Shown one piece after another: positions 36,506 to 46,601 of a stretch of DNA of 64,000 nucleotides. The stretch lies in NCBI RefSeq assembly GCF_031157355.1, contig NZ_JAVIFT010000001.1, positions 62,001 to 126,000 on the forward strand. Reading direction: 5' to 3'. The translations under genes were made by a program, and so were the position numbers. This DNA comes from Hyphomicrobium sp. LHD-15. GTDB taxonomy: Bacteria; Pseudomonadota; Alphaproteobacteria; Rhizobiales; Hyphomicrobiaceae. Under the pieces are notes generated by a model. That model had not been told where the DNA came from, did not search any database, and saw only the letters and a list, made by a program, of their open reading frames with translations. The stretch's first letter is position 1, and each line of letters starts with the position of its first letter.

Positions 36506-37198
36506 ATGACAGGCATCGATACCCGACCCGCCAACGACGGATCAGATCTCAACATCGCGGAGGTCGGCGGACGCGGCGGGCGCATCGCCTCCGTGCTGTC
36601 GGCGCTGGCGCTTGGTTTCTCCGGGCTTTCCTTCTACGAGAGCGTGCTCAAGACCGCTCAGCTCGAAGTCTACGTCCCGCCCGTCGTCCACTATGCGCGC
36701 GACCAGGGCGGCGATGTCGAGCTGTTCGCGATCCCGCTCACGATCGTGAATTCGGGGGCCCGCACCGGCACGGCGCTGACGATGGAACTCACCGTCGAGA
36801 GCCTGCGCGCCGATGCGGCCGTCAAGACCAAGCGCTACTACAGCGCCTACATCGGAGAGCATTCGCCGAAAGACGATGCAGACAACCGCTCGTTCGCGCC
36901 GCTCAGCCTCGCGGGCCGGCAGACTTTCTCCGACACGGTGCGTTTCTATCCGGAAGGCAACCCGCTGCCGGCGCTGGTGGACGACGCCGGCGACTACCGC
37001 TTCACATTGAAGCTCACGACGGCGGTGCCCGCAAATCCTGGTTTGCTCGACGGCTTCCTCAGCCGGGATATTCCGCCGATCTCGTTCGAGCGGACGCTGC
37101 CCTGGTTTTCCGAACAGCAGCTCGGAATGCGCCGGATCACGATCCCGATGCACGACAAGGATTGGAAGCCGACGACGACGCCCGCAAAGGATGGCTAG
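36506..37198 (+). CDS. Single-pass membrane protein, unknown
   Basis: A ~230-residue protein with one hydrophobic segment near the N terminus (IASVLSALALGFSGLSFYESVL) and a following beta-rich, probably periplasmic domain (QLEVYVPPVVHYARDQGGDVELFAIPLTIVNSGARTGTALTMELTVESL in pieces), reminiscent of an Ig-like or CARDB-type fold. An ATG at 36455 in frame gives 17 more residues; neither start has a strong site. I do not recognise the family. Confidence 0.7.
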   Translation: MTGIDTRPANDGSDLNIAEVGGRGGRIASVLSALALGFSGLSFYESVLKTAQLEVYVPPVVHYARDQGGDVELFAIPLTIVNSGARTGTALTMELTVESLRADAAVKTKRYYSAYIGEHSPKDDADNRSFAPLSLAGRQTFSDTVRFYPEGNPLPALVDDAGDYRFTLKLTTAVPANPGLLDGFLSRDIPPISFERTLPWFSEQQLGMRRITIPMHDKDWKPTTTPAKDG

Positions 37199-37333
37199 AT
37201 GCGTTCGGCTGGGCCCGGTGCCGAGCATGAACGTTTTCTGTAAGGCCGCTTCAGGCCCCGTTCATTGGCAACATCGTAAGTCTTCTCACGTACTCTTCGA
37301 AAAGAAGTTTCGAAGGGTCTCTTGGAGAAGACC

Positions 37334-37420
37334 ATGAGTGAATTCCTGAGAAGCGCGACCCTCGTGCTGATGGGGCTGACCGTCATCGGTGCCGGCGTCA
37401 TCGTCGTTTTTTACGGCTGA
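37334..37420 (+). CDS. 28-residue single-TM peptide
   Basis: The frame ATG to TGA encodes MSEFLRSATLVLMGLTVIG followed by AGVIVVFYG: a short polar head and one membrane helix. GGAGA stands five bases upstream of the ATG. It is too short for usual gene calling. Its composition and the good ribosome binding site favour a real small membrane protein. Confidence 0.55.
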   Translation: MSEFLRSATLVLMGLTVIGAGVIVVFYG

Positions 37421-37517
37421 GGCCGATCCCTCTGCGTTCCTGTCGCACTCGTTCGCGAATGTGCGGCCCAACAGCCTTGCGACTTAGGCAACCCCTGCCT
37501 ATTTAGGGAAACCCATC

Positions 37518-38984
37518 ATGAGGTTTCCCTTGGACGCCCGAGACCTTTCTCTTTCCGTGGCCGACACCTGGGCCCAGGCCGGTAAACGGATCGGGGATTT
37601 CCTGACGCCCTCGCTGCGGCTCGGCGTGACCGGGCTCGCGCGATCCGGAAAGACCGTCTTCATCACCGCGCTCATCCGCAACCTCACGCAAGGCGGGCGG
37701 CTGCCGTTCTTCGCGCCCTACGCCGAGGGCCGGCTGATCTCCGCCGATCTCGAGCCGCAGCCCGACGACAACGTTCCGCGCTTCGACTACGAGGGGCATG
37801 TGAGCGCCCTCTCCGCCGATCCGCCCAACTGGCCGGACAGCACGCGGCGGGTTTCCGAGGTCCGAGTTTCGATCTCGTTCACGCCGGAGCATCGCCTGCG
37901 GCGCGCGCTCGGCATCCGGCGGCTCAATCTCGACATCGTCGATTATCCCGGCGAATGGCTGCTCGATCTCGGGATGCTCGGCGAAAGCTACGAGACGTGG
38001 TCGCGCGATGCGCTCGATCGGGCACGGATGCCGTCGCGCGGAGCCGCGGCGGCCGATTGGCTGGCATTCGTCTCCGGCCTCGATCCGGCGCAAGCCGAGG
38101 ACGAGCAGCTGGCGCTCGATGGCGCACGACGCTTCACCGACTATCTTCGCGCCGTGCGCCAGACTTCGGCGGTCGCCACGCTCGGTCCCGGGCGTTTCCT
38201 GATGCCGGGCGATCTCGAAGGCTCGCCGCTGCTCACCTTCTTCCCGCTCGCGCTGCCGCCCGATAGCGCTCCCCAGCGCGGGAGCCTCGCCGCGATGATG
38301 GCGCGGCGCTACGACAGCTATGTGCAGCATGTGGTGCGCCCGTTCTTTCGCGACCATTTCAGCCGGCTCGACCGGCAGATCGTGCTTGTCGACGTGCTCG
38401 GTGCGCTGAACGGCGGGGCCGACGCCATCGCCGAACTCGAACGCGCGCTGGCGTCGGTATTGCGGGCATTCCGTCCGGGCGCCGCGAGCTGGCTGGCAAG
38501 CCTCATTGGCGCCCGGCGTATCGACCGGCTGCTGTTTGCCGCCACCAAGGCCGATCACATCCATCACACCAGCCACGACCGCATGGAGGCGATCCTCAAG
38601 CTTCTTACTGTGCGGGCGGCGGTACGCGCGGGGGAAGCGGGGGCGGACGCACGCGTCATGGCGCTTTCGGCGCTCAGGGCCACGCGCGAAGCCCAGGCGC
38701 GGGACGGCCGTGGAACGCTCCCCTGCATCGTCGGCGTTCCACTCCCGGGCGAGACGGTCGGGCGCGAGCGGTTCGACGGCATGCGTGAAGTGGCCTTGTT
38801 TCCGGGCGACCTGCCGGACGATCCTGCTGCCGTGCTTTCGGGCGCCGCACCGTTCAACGCGACGTTCCCGCGCTTCCGCCCGCCCCGGCTGCTTGCCGTG
38901 CAGAAATCCGGCGAAGTGCCGGCCTCCCCTCACATCCGCCTCGACCGCGCCCTCGATTTTCTGATCGGAGACTGGCTGGCATGA
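37518..38984 (+). CDS. YcjX/DUF463-family P-loop protein
   Basis: A 488-residue YcjX-type protein with a Ras-like P-loop (VTGLARSGKTVFI, residues ~35-47) and the LDIVDYPGEWLLDL switch-like motif. YcjX and its membrane partner YcjF/TIGR01620 are a conserved proteobacterial pair linked to envelope stress in enterobacteria; the partner follows here with its ATG overlapping this stop (ATGA). The protein is cytoplasmic or membrane-associated. Identification is firm; the biochemical role is not established. Confidence 0.93.
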   Translation: MRFPLDARDLSLSVADTWAQAGKRIGDFLTPSLRLGVTGLARSGKTVFITALIRNLTQGGRLPFFAPYAEGRLISADLEPQPDDNVPRFDYEGHVSALSADPPNWPDSTRRVSEVRVSISFTPEHRLRRALGIRRLNLDIVDYPGEWLLDLGMLGESYETWSRDALDRARMPSRGAAAADWLAFVSGLDPAQAEDEQLALDGARRFTDYLRAVRQTSAVATLGPGRFLMPGDLEGSPLLTFFPLALPPDSAPQRGSLAAMMARRYDSYVQHVVRPFFRDHFSRLDRQIVLVDVLGALNGGADAIAELERALASVLRAFRPGAASWLASLIGARRIDRLLFAATKADHIHHTSHDRMEAILKLLTVRAAVRAGEAGADARVMALSALRATREAQARDGRGTLPCIVGVPLPGETVGRERFDGMREVALFPGDLPDDPAAVLSGAAPFNATFPRFRPPRLLAVQKSGEVPASPHIRLDRALDFLIGDWLA

Positions 38985-39958
38985 GCGATATCCGCGAGCC
39001 TCGCGTTTTTTCACCCGACGATCCGAAGATCGTCGGCGAGACGGCACAGCCGGCGGACGATGCGCCGTTGCCGCTCGACGAGGAGATCCCGCCTCAGCAA
39101 AGGCGCAACACGGGAGCTAGCGTCGGCGGCCTCTTCCTTTCGGCCGTCGCGGCGCTTGCCGGCCTCGCGCTCACCGTCAGTTTCGCGAATTTCGTTTCGA
39201 CGGCGCTCGCCCGCGACGGTTGGGTGGGCTGGACGGCCCTGAGCCTGCTCGTCATCGCGATCGGAACCGGGCTCATCATCCTCGGGCGCGAGATCATCGG
39301 CCTGGTCCGGTTGCGCCGCCTCACGCGGCTGAGGCGCAACGCCGAGACCGCGATCAGAACCCGAGACATCGCGCTCGAACGCAAAACGGTGGCGGGCCTT
39401 TCCGCCACGTTCCGCGGGCGGCGGGATCTCACCTGGAACCTCGCGCGGCTGCGCGATCACGCGGGTGACGTGCGCGATCCCGGTGATCTCCTGCGGCTCG
39501 CCGACCGCGAGGTGATCGCGCCCCTCGATACCGTCGCGCGCCGCCTGGTGCTGAAATCGGCAAAGCGCGTGTCGGTCGTGACCGCGATGAGCCCGATGGT
39601 GTGGGTCGCGATGCTCTACGTGATGGTCGAGAATCTGCGCCTGCTGCGTGGTCTCGCCACGCTTTATGGTGGGCGACCCGGCGGGATCGGCGCGCTGCGA
39701 ATTGCGCGCCTGGTGATCACGCACATCGTGGCGACCGGCGGCCTCGCGATGACCGACGACCTGCTCGGCCAATTTCTCGGGCAGGATCTCTTGCGGCGGC
39801 TTTCGCGGCGTCTCGGAGAGGGCGTGTTCAACGGCGCGTTGACGGCGCGTGTCGGGGTTGCGGCCATCGAGGTGACACGGCCGATCCCGTTTCTCGATTC
39901 AGAGCCGATCCGCGTGCGCGATCTTCTGCCGGAGCTGCTGCGCCGCTCCGGTTCGTAG
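38981..39958 (+). CDS. TIGR01620/YcjF-family (DUF697) membrane protein
   Basis: A 325-residue protein starting inside the YcjX stop codon (ATGA overlap), so translation is coupled. Two membrane helices lie at residues ~45-70 and ~80-105 (VGGLFLSAVAALAGLALTVSF, WVGWTALSLLVIAIGTGLIIL) and a C-terminal DUF697 domain includes KRVSVVTAMSPMVWVAMLYVMVENLRLLRGLATLYGGRPG (in parts). It is the expected membrane partner of YcjX. Confidence 0.92.
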   Translation: MSDIREPRVFSPDDPKIVGETAQPADDAPLPLDEEIPPQQRRNTGASVGGLFLSAVAALAGLALTVSFANFVSTALARDGWVGWTALSLLVIAIGTGLIILGREIIGLVRLRRLTRLRRNAETAIRTRDIALERKTVAGLSATFRGRRDLTWNLARLRDHAGDVRDPGDLLRLADREVIAPLDTVARRLVLKSAKRVSVVTAMSPMVWVAMLYVMVENLRLLRGLATLYGGRPGGIGALRIARLVITHIVATGGLAMTDDLLGQFLGQDLLRRLSRRLGEGVFNGALTARVGVAAIEVTRPIPFLDSEPIRVRDLLPELLRRSGS

Positions 39959-39973
39959 ATCAAAACGAATGTT

Positions 39974-41971
39974 TCAGGCGGCGGTCGCGAGGCGTCCGCG
40001 GCGCTCGGCTTCGGCAACTTCGGCGGCTGCGGCCAGCCGCTCGCTCCATGCCTGGGTATGACGCAACGACCGCAGCTCGATCGACGACGGCGATCTGTCG
40101 ACCGGCGTCGAAAGGATGACGTTCATGGCCGGGCCAGCGGTCTGCGAGGTCATCCAGTTCAACGGGCCCGATAGCACGAGGCCCAGCACCACCGGCGCCA
40201 TCCAGACGAGCAAGCCCGGCGAAGTTTCCCAGCAGACGATGGTGACGACCACGCCTACGAGCATGTGGGTCCAGTGGAAGCGCATGGCATCTCCCAGCTC
40301 CATCGCCGCGTCGTCACGCCGCTGCACTTTCCAGCCCGCGTCGCGCCCGAAGAAGATCTGCAGAACGGAAGCGGTCTGCGTCATCATCATGATCGGGGCC
40401 AGCAGCATCGAGTAAACCGTTTCGGTAGCGACACCTGCGATCGCGCGCGGCATGCCGAACAGCTCGCGGGCGCGTTGGGCGCGCTTCAGCTCGAGCGCGA
40501 GTCCCAGCGCCTTCGGCAGCAGCACGACTGCCATGGTGGCGAGGAACAGACGCATGGCGGCGCCGGGGTCGATGACCGGCCAGATCGGGAACAGGGTCTT
40601 GGAATCGGTGAAGTAGCTCGGCAGCAGCTGCTGGCCCTGCAACGCCAGCACGAGACCGACGGCCAGAGATGCCGCCCAAACGGCCGACACGACGTAGGCG
40701 GTCGCGCCCATGAAAAGATGTAGGCGCCCCATGCCGGGCACGCCGCGCCGGAAGACCAGTGCGAGATGCTGGATGTTGCCCTGCGACCAACGCCGATCCC
40801 GCACGATGAGATCGGTCAAGGCCGGCGGCATGCTTTCGAAGGAGCCCTCGATCGACGGCGCCATGTGCACACCCCAGCCAGCGCGCTGAAGCAGCATCGC
40901 CTCGACGAAGTCGTGGCTCATGATGTGACCGCCGAACGGCGGGGGGCCGGGCAGATGCGGAAGACCTGCAGATCCCGCAAAGGCGCGGGTACGAATGATG
41001 GCGTTGTGGCCCCAGTAGTTGCCCTGGTCCTTGCTCCAGAACGCCAGACCGGCGGACATGGCGGGGCCATAGATGTTGGCCGCGAACTGCATCAATCTCT
41101 GCAGCAGCGTCTTGCCGCCGATGAGCTTCGGCACGGTCTGGATGAGGCCCGCCGACGGATCGGCATCCATCGCGCGCGCTAGCCGCACGAGCGCCACGCC
41201 GGACATGATGCTGTCGCCGTCAAAAATCACGAAATTCTCGTAGGCGCCGCCGAACCGCTCCACCCAATCCTTGATGTTGCCGGCCTTGCGGGCGGTGTTC
41301 TCGATGCGGCGGCGATAATAGATCCGGGCCTGCCCTGCGAGCACGCGGGCGAGATCAGCATAAACGGCTTCTTCGCGGGTGCCCTCTTCGGCGCCGCGCG
41401 TGTCGGACAGCAGAAAGATATCGAAAGCATCCGCCTTGCCGAGGGCCGTCAGCTCCTCGACGATCGCCGAGATCGTGCCGGAGATACGGGCGGGGTCTTC
41501 GTGGTAAACGGGGAACAACAGCGCGACGCGGCCTTCGATGGGACCATCGGCTTCGGGGATCGCGATGTTGTCGGCCTTCTCGCCGGCAAAAAGCGGCAGG
41601 AAGCCGAGGGCGGCCGAGAGCGTGCCGACCGAAATCCAGGCGAACGTCAGGGTCGAGAGGACGAGAAACATAAGCTGGATCGGCGTCATCTGCACGAATG
41701 ACAGAACGCCGTAGAGCTCATAGGCGAAGGCCGCCGTCATCAAGCCCGCGCCGAGAAACACCGCCGTGCGCGGGATGCCGGGCCCGCGCCGCTTCGGCCA
41801 CGCCCGCTGAGGGCGGGCGGAGAAATCCTGCTCGGGCATTTCCAGAGGGGCGCCTTCGGGGAGAAGAGCGGGATCGCTTGCGTCGAGACGGGGCCGGCTG
41901 GAGCGGGCCGCAGCAGGCGATCCGCTCGCCGCGCCAGATGCGAGGTCTTCGGCGATCATGCTCTCGTCCAT
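39974..41971 (-). CDS. opgH: Glucans biosynthesis glucosyltransferase H
   Basis: A 665-residue inner-membrane family 2 glycosyltransferase making osmoregulated periplasmic glucans from UDP-glucose. N-terminal membrane helices (residues ~50-110) are followed by the catalytic domain with FVIFDGDSIMSG and DRRWSQGNIQHL (Q/RxxRW type), then four or five C-terminal helices. Its start overlaps the end of opgG by 16 bases, forming the usual opgGH operon. The C-terminal tail is shorter than in E. coli OpgH, as expected for the alphaproteobacterial form. Confidence 0.95.
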   Translation of the reverse strand: MDESMIAEDLASGAASGSPAAARSSRPRLDASDPALLPEGAPLEMPEQDFSARPQRAWPKRRGPGIPRTAVFLGAGLMTAAFAYELYGVLSFVQMTPIQLMFLVLSTLTFAWISVGTLSAALGFLPLFAGEKADNIAIPEADGPIEGRVALLFPVYHEDPARISGTISAIVEELTALGKADAFDIFLLSDTRGAEEGTREEAVYADLARVLAGQARIYYRRRIENTARKAGNIKDWVERFGGAYENFVIFDGDSIMSGVALVRLARAMDADPSAGLIQTVPKLIGGKTLLQRLMQFAANIYGPAMSAGLAFWSKDQGNYWGHNAIIRTRAFAGSAGLPHLPGPPPFGGHIMSHDFVEAMLLQRAGWGVHMAPSIEGSFESMPPALTDLIVRDRRWSQGNIQHLALVFRRGVPGMGRLHLFMGATAYVVSAVWAASLAVGLVLALQGQQLLPSYFTDSKTLFPIWPVIDPGAAMRLFLATMAVVLLPKALGLALELKRAQRARELFGMPRAIAGVATETVYSMLLAPIMMMTQTASVLQIFFGRDAGWKVQRRDDAAMELGDAMRFHWTHMLVGVVVTIVCWETSPGLLVWMAPVVLGLVLSGPLNWMTSQTAGPAMNVILSTPVDRSPSSIELRSLRHTQAWSERLAAAAEVAEAERRGRLATAA

Positions 41972-43530
41972 CGATAAAGCCAGGTTTCGGAAATCTGCTG
42001 ACCGGCCAGCTTAAGGCTTAAACGCAATTCGATAAGCTCTGTTCCCGCGGTGTTTAACTCGAACTTCACCCGCAGCCCCGGCAGCTCCGGATGACGCTGC
42101 ACGGTGAGGTTCGAAGATGCCCCGCCGCTGATGAACAGATCGGCGACCGGCAGCTCCCGCGCATCCCGAGCGGCAGGTCCCGCAAAGTCGACAACGAACA
42201 CCACCGTGTCCGCATTCCGTCCCGCGCCGATCCGCGTCTCAGCCGTCCAGGCCGGAGACCAGACTTCGGGCGCTTCGCCGCCCCAATAAATCCGATAGGC
42301 GTATTTGTAGCTCTGGCCCGGCTCCAATGGTTTGGCGGGCTTCCAGTAGGCGACGATGTTGTCGTGGATCTCTTCGGTGATCGGGATCTCGATCAGCTCG
42401 ACATAGCCGTCGCCCCAATTGCCCTGCGGCTCGACCCAGGCCGTGGGACGGCGATCGTAGCGGGCTTCGAGATCCTCGTAGGACTTGAACGCGCGATCGC
42501 GCTGAACGAGGCCGAAGCCTTTGAGGTTCTTGTCGATGAAAGCGCTGGTCTGCAGCGTCTTCGGATTGGTAAGCGGGCGCCACAAGCGCTCACCCTGGCC
42601 GTTGACGACAGCAAGACCCTCGCTGTTGTGTACGGCCGGGCGATAATCGCTGCCGAAGCGGCTTTGCGCGGGCCCGTGGAAATACATGCTGGTCAGCGGC
42701 GCAAAGCCGACATGCGCCAAAGATCGGCGCGGGAACAGCACGGCCTCGATATCGGCAACGGTCTCGGCGCCGGGACGGATTGTAAAGCGATAGGCGCCGG
42801 CCACGCTTTCGCTGTCGAGCAGCGCGTGGATCAGGATGTCGGCTGCGCCAGGCTTCGGCTTTTCGATCCAGAACGCGCGAAAAACCGGGAACTCCTCGCC
42901 GCCGGGACGCGCCGTGTTGACAGCGAGCGCGCGCGCCGAAAGGCCGTACTGCTGATTGCGGCCCACGGATTTGAAATAGCTCGCGCCCTGAAAAGCGACG
43001 AACTCGTCCAAGGCGTCCGGCCGATTGAGCGCTCCCGAAATGCGAAATCCGGAGAAACCGAACGGCGCGGCATCGGGGGCTTTCTCGATAGAGGGCCCGA
43101 TGGCGAAACTCGCACTGTCGGCTTTCAGGCTGCGGGCTTTTCCACCCTCAACGATCCAGACTTCGACCGGCGTTTCATAAAGCCAGCCCAACGCGAGAAG
43201 CTGCACTTCGTAGCCGAGGTTTTCACCGCGCCAAACGGATGCCTCGGGACGAAAACGAATATCGCGATACTGCTCCGGCTTGAGCGCGTTGAACGGCTCC
43301 GGCAGATCGATGCGCGGTTTCACGAACTCGCGGGCCGACAGCTCCTCGGCGAGCTTCTTCACATGGTCGGCTGCAAAGGATTCGTCGGGTGCATCGGCGG
43401 CGGCGCCAGCATGGGCCGGACCGAGAGCAAGCACATGCTCTGCCAGCGCGATCATGGCCGTAACCGCGCCCGCACCGATCAGAACCCGACGCCGATTTGG
43501 GCCTGCGCCCGTGCCAGGATCGTCACTCAT
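41956..43530 (-). CDS. opgG: Periplasmic glucan biosynthesis protein OpgG/OpgD
   Basis: A 524-residue periplasmic protein needed to branch or release periplasmic glucans. It starts with a Tat-like signal (NRRRVLIGAGAVTAMIALAEHVLA), a feature of OpgD rather than OpgG in E. coli, so the G/D assignment is open. Family segments are YRDIRFRPEASVW, GFSGFRISGALNRPD, EFVAFQGASYFKSVGRNQQYGLSARALAVNTA and SMYFHGPAQSRFGSDYRPAVHNSEGL (in parts). It is first in the operon with opgH. Confidence 0.93.
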   Translation of the reverse strand: MSDDPGTGAGPNRRRVLIGAGAVTAMIALAEHVLALGPAHAGAAADAPDESFAADHVKKLAEELSAREFVKPRIDLPEPFNALKPEQYRDIRFRPEASVWRGENLGYEVQLLALGWLYETPVEVWIVEGGKARSLKADSASFAIGPSIEKAPDAAPFGFSGFRISGALNRPDALDEFVAFQGASYFKSVGRNQQYGLSARALAVNTARPGGEEFPVFRAFWIEKPKPGAADILIHALLDSESVAGAYRFTIRPGAETVADIEAVLFPRRSLAHVGFAPLTSMYFHGPAQSRFGSDYRPAVHNSEGLAVVNGQGERLWRPLTNPKTLQTSAFIDKNLKGFGLVQRDRAFKSYEDLEARYDRRPTAWVEPQGNWGDGYVELIEIPITEEIHDNIVAYWKPAKPLEPGQSYKYAYRIYWGGEAPEVWSPAWTAETRIGAGRNADTVVFVVDFAGPAARDARELPVADLFISGGASSNLTVQRHPELPGLRVKFELNTAGTELIELRLSLKLAGQQISETWLYRWTRA

Positions 43531-44327
43531 CTATTATTTCTGTTATTCTGTTCGTTCCGGAGAAGTGTCTTGCTCCGGCTTGACGCGTCGCCCAATTCAA
43601 CCCGGATCAGTGCCCCCCGCATCAACCCGGTGATCAAATCGGATGCTCCCCACGGGGCAAGCCGGCATTTCATAAGCACGGAAACCGAATTCCCTGCTGT
43701 CTGGTGCTGATAGACGTCGAATGTGGCAACATTTACTGGCCGACAGCTTCTTAAAGCAGAGCACGACTTAAAGAAGCCTCGAAATCAATCGGCCAATCTG
43801 TATATTGCACCGCAATAACAATATCCGACAGGACGGCTCGTCGCAAGGCACCCTCTGTCCAATATTTTCGTTGGCCGGAAGTTCGCCGCAGGGCGATTGA
43901 GAGCGCCGTTAACTCGGATGGATGCGTGGATCCGGGGCGGTTGCGAGAGGTGAGCGGCGGCGTCCTACTTGGACAGGGCTTTTTTCCCAAATGAGATAAT
44001 CTTGCAGCGCTCGAATTCGTCCGACCACGCAGGGTCTCTCTCCTGCACGCGCAAATGGAAAACTCCAACGAGTTCGAAAATTCGTTCGTTATCTCAGCAT
44101 GTTAAAGGCGCAACACAGCTCGTGGCAATAGCGCCACACGGGGGGTGAATTCCACTGGAAAGCGCATCTTCTCCATTCCCTGCCGACGAGAGATCTGCGT
44201 AGTATCTCGGCCTGGGCGGTGATTCGGTTAAGGGTCATACGACCGCTGTTCGAGTTGTGAGCGCGTGGCGTTGATTAACATAATGCGTCAAGCGCCCGTT
44301 TCGAAGTTAGTAGACGGGAGAAGGTAA
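43531..44327. other. Long intergenic region upstream of porin 1
   Basis: About 800 bases with no supported gene between opgG and the first porin, lower in GC than the coding neighbours. It contains an inverted repeat GCTTCTTAAAG (43746-43756) / CTTAAAGAAGC (43767-43777) and the likely porin promoter (see 44255-44284). A long 5' leader or regulatory RNA is possible but not demonstrated; a 105-codon leftward frame has no ribosome binding site. Confidence 0.45.
44255..44284 (+). promoter_or_regulatory. Putative sigma70-type promoter of porin 1
   Basis: TTGTGA (44255-44260) and CATAAT (44279-44284) separated by 18 bases resemble -35/-10 boxes, about 45 bases before the porin ATG. The call is by inspection only. 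Confidence 0.3.
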
Positions 44328-45560
44328 ATGAAAAAGCAAAGCCTAAGCGCCCTGGCGGCGGCCGGCCTCCTTGCAGGTGGTCTGTCTGTTACCAGTGCGT
44401 CCGCAGCCGATCTCGGGGGGAACTGCTGCGCTGACCTCGAAGAGCGTATCGCCGAGCTCGAAGCGACCACGGCCCGCAAGGGTAACCGCAAGGTTTCGCT
44501 CACGATCTCTGGTTGGGTTTCCGAGCAGGTGACCTACTGGGATGACGGCTTCGAAGACAACGTTTACGTGACGGGCACTGGCGCAACGATCGCCACGAAC
44601 GTCAAGTTTACCGGCCAGGCCACGATCGTTCCGGGCTGGACCGCAGGTTACGTTCTGCATCTCGAGTTCGACGGCTCCAATACTCTTGGCACCAGCCAGG
44701 ACGATCCGTCGGGCGGCCCCCTCAACAGCGCTCTGCAGTCGTACTGGTTCCTCAAGAGCGAGAGCCTCGGTAAGGTCAGCGTCGGCTTGCAGTCGATGGT
44801 TTCTGACAACGCTGCGATCCTCGTTGACGGCTCGGGCTCGCTCGTCCCCGCCAACTGGGTGGCCTTCGACGCCTTCGCTTTCAACATTCGCAGGTCGTCT
44901 GACGGTACCTCGCCTGCTAACGGCACCTGGGGCCAGGCTGGCGCTTGTATCGCAGGCGATTGCTACGGCGTTCCTGTGAACTCGGTTCGCTACGACTCGC
45001 CGACCTTTGCCGGCTTCTCGGCTTCGGCTTCTTGGGGCGACGACGACACTTGGGACGTTGGCCTGCGCTACGCGGGTGAAGTTGTTGGCTTCAAGCTCGC
45101 TGCGACCGCCGTTTACGCGGAAGCTTCGGGCGACGTAAGTTCGCTCTACGGCGACAGCGAATACTTCCAGGCTGGCGTCTACCTGCAGCACATCGGCACC
45201 GGCCTCTTCGGTCTCGTCAACTACGCCGATATCAAGGACAATGCTCCGGGCGCCGGCGCATTCCACAACGGCGATGGCAACACCTGGTACTTCAAGGCTG
45301 GTCTCCGCCAGCGTTGGACGCCGCTTGGCCACACCGTGCTGTACGGTGAGTATCTCAAGAGCGAAGGCGACGATTTCGATCTGAATGGCGACGCTGGCAG
45401 CCGCGAACTTACGTGGTACGGCGGTGGCATCGTCCAGGAAATCGACAACGCTGCTATGTCGCTCTGGCTCAAGGCTCGCCAGTACGAAGCAGAAGATTCC
45501 TCGGGCGACGCTTTCGAGGACTTCACGGAAGTCACCTTCGGCGCTCTCATCAACTTCTAA
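44328..45560 (+). CDS. Outer-membrane porin (Porin_2-like), paralogue 1
   Basis: A 410-residue alphaproteobacterial porin. A signal peptide ends near SASA-ADLGG; then comes a short coiled-coil head with a CC pair (NCCADLEERIAELEATTARKG) and a beta-barrel from KVSLTISGWV to the C-terminal GALINF, whose terminal Phe is the BAM signal. A Cys pair GACIAGDC probably closes an external loop. GGGAGAAGG precedes the ATG. A strong terminator follows. The second porin at 46602 is a clear paralogue. The function is general diffusion of small solutes. Confidence 0.95.
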   Translation: MKKQSLSALAAAGLLAGGLSVTSASAADLGGNCCADLEERIAELEATTARKGNRKVSLTISGWVSEQVTYWDDGFEDNVYVTGTGATIATNVKFTGQATIVPGWTAGYVLHLEFDGSNTLGTSQDDPSGGPLNSALQSYWFLKSESLGKVSVGLQSMVSDNAAILVDGSGSLVPANWVAFDAFAFNIRRSSDGTSPANGTWGQAGACIAGDCYGVPVNSVRYDSPTFAGFSASASWGDDDTWDVGLRYAGEVVGFKLAATAVYAEASGDVSSLYGDSEYFQAGVYLQHIGTGLFGLVNYADIKDNAPGAGAFHNGDGNTWYFKAGLRQRWTPLGHTVLYGEYLKSEGDDFDLNGDAGSRELTWYGGGIVQEIDNAAMSLWLKARQYEAEDSSGDAFEDFTEVTFGALINF

Positions 45561-45588
45561 TCGAAGCTGAGACTGCCAAACCAAACAG

Positions 45589-45620
45589 GAAGCCGCCCTC
45601 CGGGGCGGCTTCTTTGTTTT
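45589..45620 (+). terminator. Terminator of porin 1
   Basis: GAAGCCGCCC (45589-45598) and GGGCGGCTTC (45603-45612) with loop TCCG, followed by TTTGTTTTTG. The same sequence, one loop base shorter, ends porin 2. Confidence 0.9.
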
Positions 45621-46601
45621 TGTGACGTGCTCTGACCCGGGCCCTCTCCTTTTTTCGTGAGCAAAGGAAACAGGGACTCGCGGCAGCATTGGAGGCTTGG
45701 GAGCGCGCGGTCCGCGGCTTCCTCGCAATGCTCAAGGCTCTTTCTGTGACTGACGCAGGAGCCTCTCGACTCTCTCGCGGCACAGCGGCTCTCTTAGATA
45801 GAGCCCGCCACGTATTTATATAGTGCGCGCCGAGGAGAGAGGCCGTCACGGCATTCCACCAAACCGGCGCTGTGATCAGGACTGCGCGCGGCGCATTTGG
45901 ACTCTTCATCTATATAGAGTGAGAGCGGCCGATCACGGTGGGTCAGCAGCGTTGCGTCTGGTTCGAGATCTTGTCGCTCCCAGATTCCACGATGGAATGC
46001 GTCCTGGCTCCTTGAGGATGCGTCTTCTTAAATGCACCTCAGTTGCGCGCACGGTTCGATGCCGATGCGTGACCGATTGAGACGTGCACGTTCAATGCCC
46101 GCCGCTCAGGCACTGATGCCTCGAAGTGCCCAATTTAGGGGATTTCAAGACCGAATTGCCCGTCGCGAAGGCAATCGAATATCGCCCCAGGGACAGCTCC
46201 GGCTCCGTCATAGTCTCGATCTCGAATCGACCTAATGATCAATTCCGCCGTTCAAAATCCGGATAGCGCGAAGCCGTGACCTGACGTGAAAAGCCCTGAT
46301 ATCCCCAATTCGTCCACCGCCGCGCACCGCCACAGGCCTTACCGCCTTCCTAAGCAACCCCCTGATTTTCCGCCCTCTGCCGATCTCTTCGTGTCTCACG
46401 AGCCACAGTTGCAGAGTAGTCAGGGACAAAATCGCATTGCTCGATTGTTGCGCAGGTGAGAATCACAGACTTTCGGCTCCAGCGGCGGTTCCGAAGGAAA
46501 CTTCAGCGCCGTCAACATCGCAGAGTGCGGCCTAGTTTGCGTATTTTTCCGAGTAAGGGCGTCCGCCATCTCGATTACCAACGCAGATTGGGAGAAGGTC
46601 T
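45621..46601. other. Intergenic region between the porins
   Basis: About 980 bases without a supported gene, with mixed composition and AT-rich words such as TATTTATATAG (near 45812) and CATCTATATAGAG (near 45908). It presumably carries the separate promoter and leader of porin 2. Short frames on both strands lack ribosome binding sites. No pseudogene of a third porin was seen. Confidence 0.4.

Noticed and set aside
45823-46235. Short frames between the porins
   Set aside because: No ribosome binding sites, signal peptides or similarity to porins.
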